Assembly: GCA_947465275.1 (NCBI GenBank)
Contig: CANIAI010000160.1
Span: 1-6,074, forward strand
Source of the DNA: Acidobacteriota bacterium
Lineage (GTDB): Bacteria > Acidobacteriota > Vicinamibacteria > Vicinamibacterales > UBA2999
Direction: 5' to 3'
Length of the DNA stretch: 6,074 nt
How positions within the stretch are numbered: position 1 is the first letter of the stretch; every line of letters begins with the position of its first letter. Of the stretch, positions 1 to 6,074 are shown piece by piece. Under the pieces are notes generated by a model. That model searched no databases. It saw only the letters and a program-made list of their open reading frames with translations, and was not told where the DNA came from. Position numbers and translations under genes: made by a program.

Positions 1-1230
<1,230 letters not shown>

Positions 1231-1235
1231 GCAGC

Positions 1236-1241
1236 TGTATA
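1236..1241 (-). promoter_or_regulatory. Possible -10 element of purA
   Basis: On the minus strand TATACA (1241 to 1236) lies 5 nt before the ATG at 1230, within the AT-rich patch TACGATATACA. No -35-like hexamer is seen 16-18 nt upstream, and no Shine-Dalgarno sequence precedes either candidate start. This geometry resembles genes read from leaderless transcripts, but a six-base match alone is weak evidence. Confidence 0.2.
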
Positions 1242-1319
1242 TCGTAAACCAGCCGCAGGAAGCGGGGCCACGTGCATCGTGGGCCGGATGTCAATTGAAA
1301 GAAACTGTGCGCGTCCACC

Positions 1320-1348
1320 TTGACAAGGTTCACGCCCCTTCTTACCTT
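1320..1348 (+). promoter_or_regulatory. Candidate sigma-70-type promoter for the 1398-3753 operon
   Basis: A perfect -35 hexamer TTGACA (1320-1325) is followed after 17 nt by TACCTT (1343-1348). TACCTT keeps the three most important -10 positions (T1, A2, T6) but matches only 3 of 6 bases overall. Transcription would begin near 1355, about 40 nt before the first ATG of the operon. The position in a divergent gap fits, but the weak -10 in a GC-rich genome makes this a prediction only. Confidence 0.4.
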
Positions 1349-1397
1349 CTGATCTCACCCACGCGTTTCCCGCACGCCCGTCACCGCGCCTCAACCC

Positions 1398-1709
1398 ATG
1401 TCGTTTGACATTCCTCGACGCGTATCCGAACATATGCGTCCTCCGTTCGACTCACGATCGTTGCGCGTCGACGCGGGTGAACTCTCCGACACACATCGCA
1501 TCACCGGTTCGATCGTCATCGTGGATGTCCATGATGGCCGCACCGGCGATCGTCAGGTATATGCCACGCTGAGCCGGATGGTTCGCGAGGCCGTCCGCGC
1601 GACGGGCCGCACCCAGGTGCAGGCGCCACGGACACGACAGGCGCTTCGCCGGCCTGCCTCCTCGACCGAGAGAGGCCCGGGCGGCGGGGCCGGGAGCAGA
1701 TGGCAATGA
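1398..1709 (+). CDS. Small hypothetical protein, first gene of a coupled operon
   Basis: This would be a 103-residue protein of a family I do not recognise. The middle (about residues 22-70) looks protein-like, with a hydrophobic strand ITGSIVIVDVHDG (35-47) and a likely helix YATLSRMVREAVRATG (55-70). The tail is a low-complexity, Arg/Pro/Gly-rich stretch. There is no signal peptide or membrane segment. The main support is its end: the stop TGA (1707-1709) overlaps an ATG of the next gene as ATGA at 1706-1709, the usual arrangement of translationally coupled genes. Against it, no Shine-Dalgarno sequence precedes ATG 1398, and the first ~15 codons have a markedly lower share of G/C third bases than the rest. 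An in-frame ATG at 1434 (residue 13) could be the true start. It may be a genuine small protein, a leader ORF, or chance. Confidence 0.4.
   Translation: MSFDIPRRVSEHMRPPFDSRSLRVDAGELSDTHRITGSIVIVDVHDGRTGDRQVYATLSRMVREAVRATGRTQVQAPRTRQALRRPASSTERGPGGGAGSRWQ
1692..1696 (+). promoter_or_regulatory. Ribosome binding site that favours the ATPase start at 1706
   Basis: GGGAG at 1692-1696 lies 9 nt before the ATG at 1706 but only 3 nt before the ATG at 1700. Normal spacing therefore favours the second ATG, which is also the one that overlaps the upstream stop codon as ATGA. Confidence 0.5.
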
Positions 1710-2863
1710 ACGGTCCCCTGGCCGGCTTCGAACGGCGGGTCGCGAGTGCGCTCGACGCAGCTCCCTCCCGGATTCCGGTGGTCATCGGCGGATGCGGCAC
1801 GGGCCGGACGCAGCTCGCGGAGCGCCTCCGCGACCGCATCGGCCGAGGCCTCGCGCAGTACGTCGACATCGAGCACGCGGCGACCACGCCCGAGCGCTTC
1901 CTCCAGGCGGTCACCTCGACCTCGCCGTTCGCCTGGCACACCGACAACCGCACCCCGTCGACCCCGCGCGCCGCGTTCGACGCGCTCCTCGGTTTTCTCG
2001 ACAGCGCCCGCGCGCCGGGCGGCGAGCCGGCGACGTTCATCCTCGACGAGGTGCTCGAGATCCGGACCTTCGAAAGCTTCCCCGGGCTGCGGCACGTCAT
2101 GCACGACCTCACGGACGCGCTGGCGAAGAGCAGCAACCGCTTCGTCCTGACGACCCGGTATGCCCAGCGCGCGTTCCGGGCGCTGCGGGACGCCTCGCCG
2201 CGCTACGAACTGCTGCCGGTGCCCGCCCTGACCCCGGCCGACGTCTGCGACGTGCTCGCGCCGACGTTCAACAACTACGAACAGATGCCGAGCGACGACC
2301 GCGACTACCTCGGCCGCGCCGTGCAGGCGCTCACCGACGGGCGCGTGTCGTACGTGGCTGAGCTGGGCCGCGCCATGGGCACCACGCGCGGGCACGGCGC
2401 CGACCCCATCAGCGCCCTGGCCGAGCTGCTCTCCCCTGATGGCACCCTCGACCGCTGGTGCCGGTTCCGGTACGAGCTGCGCCTGCATCGCGCGCGCGGC
2501 TACGGAGCGCTGAAGGCCATCCTCGATATCCTGTCGCACGAAGAGCCGCTGACGCTGACCGAAATCTCGCAGCGCCTGCACCGCACCCCCGGCTCGACGA
2601 AGGACTACCTCTCGTGGCTCGAGGACGTCGACCTGGTGACCTCGCGGCAGAAGCGGTACAGCTTCACCGACCCGCTGCTCCGGCTGTGGGTGGCGATGCA
2701 CTGCCGTCCGAACCGCCCGTCCGAGGAAGAGGTCGTCCGCGACGTCCAGCGGTACGCGCTCGCCCGGGTGCCACAGACTGACGCCACGCCGGCGCTCGCC
2801 TACGCCGGGCTGCCCGCCACGGCCGACGAGCGCAAGAGCTGGGGCATCATCGAAATCGATTGA
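1706..2863 (+). CDS. AAA+/STAND-like ATPase with C-terminal winged helix
   Basis: This is a predicted cytoplasmic P-loop NTPase of the archaeal-ATPase/COG1672-like type, and its partner is unknown. Numbering is from the alternative ATG at 1700 (387 residues; 385 from 1706). Residues 26-38 form a beta strand and Walker A loop, IPVVIGGCGTGRT, in which the expected Lys is Arg36 (codon CGG 1805-1807). Walker B is FILDEVLEI (113-121). A sensor-1-like strand RFVLTTRY (147-154) follows. Residues 265-333 look like a winged helix ending in YSFTDPLLRLWVAMH, the kind of strand-turn-helix found after the ATPase module in DUF234-type proteins. There is no membrane segment. The family is often linked to regulation, toxin-antitoxin-like or unknown roles, so no function can be assigned. 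Both ends overlap neighbours by 4 nt. The Arg may lower ATP hydrolysis or may be normal for this subfamily. The AAA+ fold call is good; the biological role is unknown. Confidence 0.85.
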   Translation: MNGPLAGFERRVASALDAAPSRIPVVIGGCGTGRTQLAERLRDRIGRGLAQYVDIEHAATTPERFLQAVTSTSPFAWHTDNRTPSTPRAAFDALLGFLDSARAPGGEPATFILDEVLEIRTFESFPGLRHVMHDLTDALAKSSNRFVLTTRYAQRAFRALRDASPRYELLPVPALTPADVCDVLAPTFNNYEQMPSDDRDYLGRAVQALTDGRVSYVAELGRAMGTTRGHGADPISALAELLSPDGTLDRWCRFRYELRLHRARGYGALKAILDILSHEEPLTLTEISQRLHRTPGSTKDYLSWLEDVDLVTSRQKRYSFTDPLLRLWVAMHCRPNRPSEEEVVRDVQRYALARVPQTDATPALAYAGLPATADERKSWGIIEID

Positions 2864-3753
2864 CCCGCCTGCTCGCCTCGGGCCTGCTGCTTGCCGGCGC
2901 CCTCATCCTCCTGCTGCTGCCGCTGCGCCGCTCACCGTGGATCGACGTCGGATCGCGGCAGATCGACAACATCAGCGGCCTCGCGTTCGTACCCGCGCCG
3001 GGCGGGTCGGGGCAGCCCGACGGCAACACGCTCGTCCTCGTGCACGACAACAAGCTGCCGGACGAGCCGCGCGTGGGTCTGGTGCGGCGTGCCGACGGCC
3101 GGTACACGCCCCTCACGTGGCCAGCCGGCTACGCCCTGCCGTTCGACCTCGAGGCGGTGACCGCCGTTCCCGGCGACGACACGACCCTGCTCGCGCTCTC
3201 GTCCAACGGCACGGTCTTCGTGCTGACCCTCTCGGGAGGCACCCTCGGGCTGCGCGGGACGTTCACGCTGCCCGACCGGCAGGCGGGCGCCAACTTCGAG
3301 GGGCTGCGGATGCAGCGGGTCGGCGCGGTGCCGCTGCTGGTCTGGGGTGACCGGGGCACCGGCCGGCGTCCGGCGCGTCTCGCCTGGGGCCGACTCGACT
3401 TCGATACCTACACGGTCGACCGCGTACGGTGGGCGGCGCTGCAGGTGCCCTACCCGTCGAGCACTGACCCGGCCACGCGACACCTGACCGACCTCGACGT
3501 CACGACCGAGGGCGATGTCTGGATCGCAGCCGCCAGCGACCCCGGCGATCGGGGACCGTTCTATTCGGCCGTGTACCTCGCGGGGCGCCTGACCTGGCAG
3601 GACGGGCAGGCGACCTTCGCCCCGGCGCCGCGGCTCCGGACGATGACCGCCTTCGACCGCAAGATCGAGGCAGTGGCGATCTCCCCCGCCGGCATCGTCG
3701 TTGGCACCGATGACGAAATACTGGGCTCGGCCCTGACCACGCTGTCGCGCTGA
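2860..3753 (+). CDS. Membrane-anchored or secreted beta-propeller-like protein
   Basis: This is a 297-residue protein with no assigned function. The start is TTG at 2860, overlapping the upstream TGA as TTGA. It is preferred because a hydrophobic segment (LLASGLLLAGALILLLLPL, residues 4-22) begins right after it and no better start is nearby. The segment has Arg3 before it and Arg23-Arg24 after it and no lipobox Cys, so it may be a signal anchor or an uncleaved signal peptide. The rest shows repeated short strand motifs spaced roughly 50-60 residues apart: NISGLAF (37-43), DLEAVTAV (96-103), NFEGLRM (145-151), LTDLDVTTEGDVWIAA (209-224) and KIEAVAISPAGIVVGTDDE (268-286). This pattern suits a beta-propeller, reminiscent of the esterase-like phytase or SdiA-regulated groups. 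That comparison is from memory and tentative. No enzyme active site can be named. The outer-face location is inferred from the N-terminus. Its coupling to the ATPase suggests a joint role. Confidence 0.78.
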   Translation: MTRLLASGLLLAGALILLLLPLRRSPWIDVGSRQIDNISGLAFVPAPGGSGQPDGNTLVLVHDNKLPDEPRVGLVRRADGRYTPLTWPAGYALPFDLEAVTAVPGDDTTLLALSSNGTVFVLTLSGGTLGLRGTFTLPDRQAGANFEGLRMQRVGAVPLLVWGDRGTGRRPARLAWGRLDFDTYTVDRVRWAALQVPYPSSTDPATRHLTDLDVTTEGDVWIAAASDPGDRGPFYSAVYLAGRLTWQDGQATFAPAPRLRTMTAFDRKIEAVAISPAGIVVGTDDEILGSALTTLSR

Positions 3754-3762
3754 GGGTCCGGG

Positions 3763-3777
3763 GCCGGCAGCGCCGGC
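3763..3777. terminator. Possible bidirectional terminator hairpin between convergent genes
   Basis: GCCGGC (3763-3768), the three-base spacer AGC and GCCGGC (3772-3777) form a perfect inverted repeat. A third GCCGGC follows at 3784-3789 and runs into the rnc stop codon. The hairpin sits in the 35-nt gap between two genes that end facing each other, where a shared terminator is expected. There is no T tract on either strand, the stem is only six pairs, and GCCGGC is common in GC-rich DNA, so this is tentative. Confidence 0.35.
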
Positions 3778-3788
3778 ACCTGCGCCGG

Positions 3789-4730
3789 CTACTCGCCGGG
3801 CTCCAGGAGCCCGAGCGCCTCGCGCGCCACCTGCTGCTCGGCCTGCTTCTTGGAGTGCGCGCTCGCGCTCGCCATCACCTCGCCGCCGACGACGACTTCG
3901 ACCGTGAAGGTCTTCCGATGGTCGGGACCGCTCTCGCCCGACACCCGGTACTCCGGGAGTGACCGGCCCAGCGCCTGCAGCCGCTCCTGCAGCGCCGACT
4001 TGTAGTCGAGGCCGATGACCTTCTGCGTCGCTCCCGCCTCGAGCGCATCACCGAGCTCCCGCAGCAGGAAGGCCGTCACCGCCTCCAGTCCGCCGTCCAG
4101 GTAGATCGCGGCGATCAGCGCCTCGTATGCGTCGGCCAGGATCGCGGCCTTGAATCGGCCTCCGGTCTTCTCCTCGCCCCGGCCCAGGATCAGGTGCGGC
4201 CCGAGCTGCAGCGCCTCGGCGTGCCGCGCCAGCGAGTGGGTCGACACCACTGACGCCTTGATCTTCGACTTCTGGCCCTCGTCGAACTGCGGATACCGCC
4301 GGAAGAGGACGTCGGCGACGACGAGCCCCAGCACCGCATCGCCCAGGAACTCGAGCGATTCGTTGTCGGCCACGCCGCCCGACAGGTCTTCCGCCGAGCG
4401 TGACTTGTGCGTGAGGGCGTGTTCGAGCAGCCCGCGATCGCGGAAGCGGTAGTCGAGGCGCGATTCGAGCAGCTCGTACTCATCGCGCAGCCGTACCACC
4501 TTCTCGCCGACATCCTCCCGATGGCTCGCGATGACGCGCCGCGCGTCGTCCGCGACCGGCTCCGGCACGGCGATGCGAATCGAGCCGAAGGCGTTCACCG
4601 CCATGGGCAGGATGGCCTGCGTGTTCCCGGATATCCGGAAGCTCTCGATGCCCTGACTGTCGAGGAGCGCCGTGACGACGCTCGCCTCGATGTCCGAGGA
4701 CGTGGTGAAGACGACTACAGGGGACGCCAT
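3789..4730 (-). CDS. rnc: RNase III with N-terminal DUF2007-like domain
   Basis: RNase III cuts double-stranded RNA in rRNA maturation, mRNA decay and antisense control, as a cytoplasmic dimer using Mg2+. The 313-residue product is longer than the usual ~225-250. Residues 1-72 match the DUF2007 pattern: an initial strand VVVFTTSS, a helix DIEASVVTALLDSQGI, and a final helix PEPVADDARRVIASH. Residues 85-215 are the endonuclease domain with the signature NESLEFLGDAVL (123-134) and FDEGQKSKIKA (149-159). The acidic residues matching E. coli E38, D45, D114 and E117 are present as E124, D131, D200 and E203. Residues 241-310 form the dsRNA-binding domain, with KSALQERLQ and the late motif SKKQAEQQVAREAL. 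All catalytic residues are intact, so the enzyme should be active. ATG 4730 lies 16 nt after the stop of the phosphatase gene, has no clear Shine-Dalgarno sequence, and probably depends on upstream transcription. Family identity is certain; the role of the N-terminal domain is unknown. Confidence 0.96.
   Translation of the reverse strand: MASPVVVFTTSSDIEASVVTALLDSQGIESFRISGNTQAILPMAVNAFGSIRIAVPEPVADDARRVIASHREDVGEKVVRLRDEYELLESRLDYRFRDRGLLEHALTHKSRSAEDLSGGVADNESLEFLGDAVLGLVVADVLFRRYPQFDEGQKSKIKASVVSTHSLARHAEALQLGPHLILGRGEEKTGGRFKAAILADAYEALIAAIYLDGGLEAVTAFLLRELGDALEAGATQKVIGLDYKSALQERLQALGRSLPEYRVSGESGPDHRKTFTVEVVVGGEVMASASAHSKKQAEQQVAREALGLLEPGE
4515..4730 (-). other. DUF2007-like domain fused to RNase III (protein domain)
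   Basis: This is the segment of the rnc gene coding for residues 1-72. DUF2007 modules are small alpha/beta domains often annotated as putative signal-transducing proteins, with a start like V-[FY]-T-[TA]-x-x-x-[IVL]-E-A followed by LL-x-[SA]-[EQ]-GI. Both patterns are visible here (VFTTSSDIEA, LLDSQGI). The reading frame continues without interruption into the nuclease domain. The assignment rests on remembered family features, and the ligand, if any, is unknown. Confidence 0.65.
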
Positions 4731-4746
4731 GCCGACAGTGCTGATT

Positions 4747-6074
4747 CTACCGCTGCACCTTCAGCACGAGCATCGTCATGTCGTCGTGCTGCGGGGCGCC
4801 GGCCGTGAATCCCTCGATCTCGCGGAGGATCCGCTCGCGCAGGTCGTCGGGGTCCAGGTGTCCGTGCTGCTCGACGAGCGTGCAGAGGCGTGCCTCGCCG
4901 AACTCGTCGCCGGCCAGGTCCATCGCCTCGGTGATGCCGTCGGTGTACAGGACGATGACGTCATCGCCCGCCAGCGGCAGCTCCACCTCCTCGAGCACCC
5001 GCTCGAAGATCTCGCCGGCATCCAGCTTGAGCCCCACCACCATCCCCGAGGGGGCGAGCACCTGTCCCACCGGTCCCGCGCCGTTGGCCCCCTGCCCCGC
5101 CACGTAGATCAACGGACAGTGGCCCGCCCGCGCGTACGTGAACGTGCGCCGCCCGCTGTCGATGACGCCGTAGGTCATGGTGATGAAGGCACGGTCGTCG
5201 AGGTGCGGCGCGATGATACGGTTCGCGTCGATCAGCAGCTCGCGCGGCGAGGTGTGCGTACGACTCAGCGACAGGATCAGCCCCTTCAGCTCCGCCATGT
5301 ACAGCGCCGCCGAGGTCCCCTTCCCGGCCACGTCGGCGATGAGCACGCCCGCGCGGCCGTCGCCCAGCGGCAGGACGTCGTAGTAGTCGCCGCCGACCTC
5401 GCGCGCCGGTTCACAATGGGCGCTGATGACGACGCCGGGCACGCCCAGCGGCCCCTGCGGCAGCAGGGACATCTGGATCTGCCGCGCGATCCGCAGTTCC
5501 TGCTCGAGCCGCTGCTTCTCGGCCCGCTCGATCAGCAGGTCTTCGACCGACCGAGCCATGATGTTGAACGACTCGGCCAGCTCGCCGAGCTGGTCGCGCT
5601 GCCGAATCGGAATCTTGTAGCTGAAGTCACCGTCACGCACGCGCTCGGTGCCGACGAACAGGTCGTGCACGGCGCCGGTGATCGACTTGGCGAGCGTCAG
5701 CCCCATCGCGAACGCGATGGTCTGGATCACCAGGAAGACGACCGCCACGACCGCGAGGCCGAGCAGCAGCAGCTGACCGAAGCTCAGGTTCCCCAGGCTC
5801 GCGAGCGGGGTCGCGGAGATCCGCCCATAGAGGCGGCCGACGTTCACGCCGATCTGCAGCGTCACGGTGCCGGCGCGTCCGGTGGCCCAATCCTGGTAAT
5901 CGAGGAACGCCACCCACCGCAGGCGCTCGGTCAGGGTCCGGCGGAAGGGGTCGTCGGAGTCGTCGACGCTCGACGGCTCGGGCTGCGGCGGCGGCAGCAC
6001 GACGTCGGGACGCCCGTCCTGCCCGACCGGTGCGAAGGCGCTCAGGCCGCCGACGTCGATGCCGGTCTCGGTGC
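4747..6074 (-). CDS. HAMP-SpoIIE/PP2C-type serine phosphatase, RsbU-like (5' end beyond window)
   Basis: This is a membrane-attached serine/threonine phosphatase of the SpoIIE/RsbU group, which typically dephosphorylates an anti-sigma-factor antagonist in stress or development pathways. The frame is open through the right edge, so the gene is partial. A GTG at 6000 is only an apparent start. Numbered from that GTG, a membrane helix lies at 75-100 (rich in L/V/A), a HAMP domain at about 100-152 (including DGDFSYKIPIRQRDQLGELAESFNIM), a coiled-coil linker at 153-178, and the phosphatase at about 195-415. Metal-site motifs are present: EVGGDYYD (201-208), IADVAGKGTSAALYM (221-235), YARAGHCPLIY (289-299), LYTDGITEA (351-359) and HDDMT (405-409). 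An unplaced region before the helix, with a short tryptophan-containing segment, suggests a C-terminal part of an extracytoplasmic sensor domain and an earlier helix outside the window. It ends at TAG 4747-4749, just before rnc. No sigma-factor partner gene is visible. Confidence 0.93.
   Translation of the reverse strand, partial: TETGIDVGGLSAFAPVGQDGRPDVVLPPPQPEPSSVDDSDDPFRRTLTERLRWVAFLDYQDWATGRAGTVTLQIGVNVGRLYGRISATPLASLGNLSFGQLLLLGLAVVAVVFLVIQTIAFAMGLTLAKSITGAVHDLFVGTERVRDGDFSYKIPIRQRDQLGELAESFNIMARSVEDLLIERAEKQRLEQELRIARQIQMSLLPQGPLGVPGVVISAHCEPAREVGGDYYDVLPLGDGRAGVLIADVAGKGTSAALYMAELKGLILSLSRTHTSPRELLIDANRIIAPHLDDRAFITMTYGVIDSGRRTFTYARAGHCPLIYVAGQGANGAGPVGQVLAPSGMVVGLKLDAGEIFERVLEEVELPLAGDDVIVLYTDGITEAMDLAGDEFGEARLCTLVEQHGHLDPDDLRERILREIEGFTAGAPQHDDMTMLVLKVQR

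Larger units (their letters stand above)
1231..1397. other. Divergent intergenic region between purA and the rightward operon
   Basis: This 167-nt stretch separates the purA start from the first plus-strand start and should hold promoters for both directions. It is visibly less GC-rich than the flanking genes. It contains TTGACA on the plus strand at 1320-1325, TTGACA on the minus strand at 1294-1289, and the 8-nt palindrome TCAATTGA at 1291-1298. Only the plus-strand hexamer has an acceptable -10 partner. I see no riboswitch or tRNA. If the small ORF at 1398-1709 is not real, the noncoding stretch would extend to about 1700. Confidence 0.6.

Noticed and set aside
1289..1294. Perfect TTGACA on the minus strand as a purA -35 element
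   Set aside because: The bases 16-18 nt downstream are GC-rich with no -10 similarity, and the AT-rich patch near the start is more than 40 nt away.
1405..1433. TTGACA (1405-1410) with GAACAT (1428-1433) as a second plus-strand promoter
   Set aside because: The -10 matches only 3 of 6 bases and lacks the first T, and the site lies inside the possible first ORF. The pair at 1320-1348 is better placed.
1553..2701. Minus-strand open frame of 382 codons
   Set aside because: It is antisense to the ATPase, which has clear Walker motifs and a winged helix on the plus strand. The minus frame is rich in Arg, Gly and Val with no domain pattern, as expected of a GC-rich shadow.

Overview
The window is a GC-rich bacterial chromosome segment with strong G/C preference at third codon positions. 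It carries two housekeeping genes (purA and rnc), a SpoIIE/PP2C-type signalling phosphatase and a short operon of uncharacterised genes. The composition and mix of protein families would suit an Acidobacteriota-like (for example Vicinamibacteria) or similar soil/environmental genome. That is an inference from style only, because nothing in the window fixes the taxonomy. I see no tRNA, rRNA, CRISPR array, insertion sequence or phage gene.

Layout: (1) 1-1230, minus strand: purA, adenylosuccinate synthetase. It is complete at its start, and its last ~20 codons lie beyond the left edge. (2) 1231-1397: a divergent intergenic region with a plausible sigma-70-type promoter reading rightward. (3) 1398-3753, plus strand: a tight three-gene cluster made of a small hypothetical protein, an AAA+/STAND-like ATPase with a C-terminal winged helix, and a membrane-anchored or secreted beta-propeller-like protein. 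Successive genes overlap by 4 nt (ATGA at 1706-1709, TTGA at 2860-2863), which points to one translationally coupled operon. (4) 3754-3788: a short convergent gap with repeated GCCGGC palindromes that could form a shared terminator. (5) 3789-6074, minus strand: a SpoIIE-type phosphatase with a membrane helix and HAMP domain (5' end beyond the right edge), followed 16 nt later by rnc, which encodes RNase III with an extra N-terminal DUF2007-like domain.

The phosphatase and RNase III genes are probably co-transcribed. The phosphatase would act on an anti-sigma-factor-antagonist type partner, none of which is encoded here. The most unusual points are the DUF2007-RNase III fusion, with a possible internal start for a conventional-length RNase III, and the ATPase/propeller operon of unknown function, whose ATPase has Arg in place of the Walker A Lys. 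I found no clear evidence for a complete new defence or mobile system.
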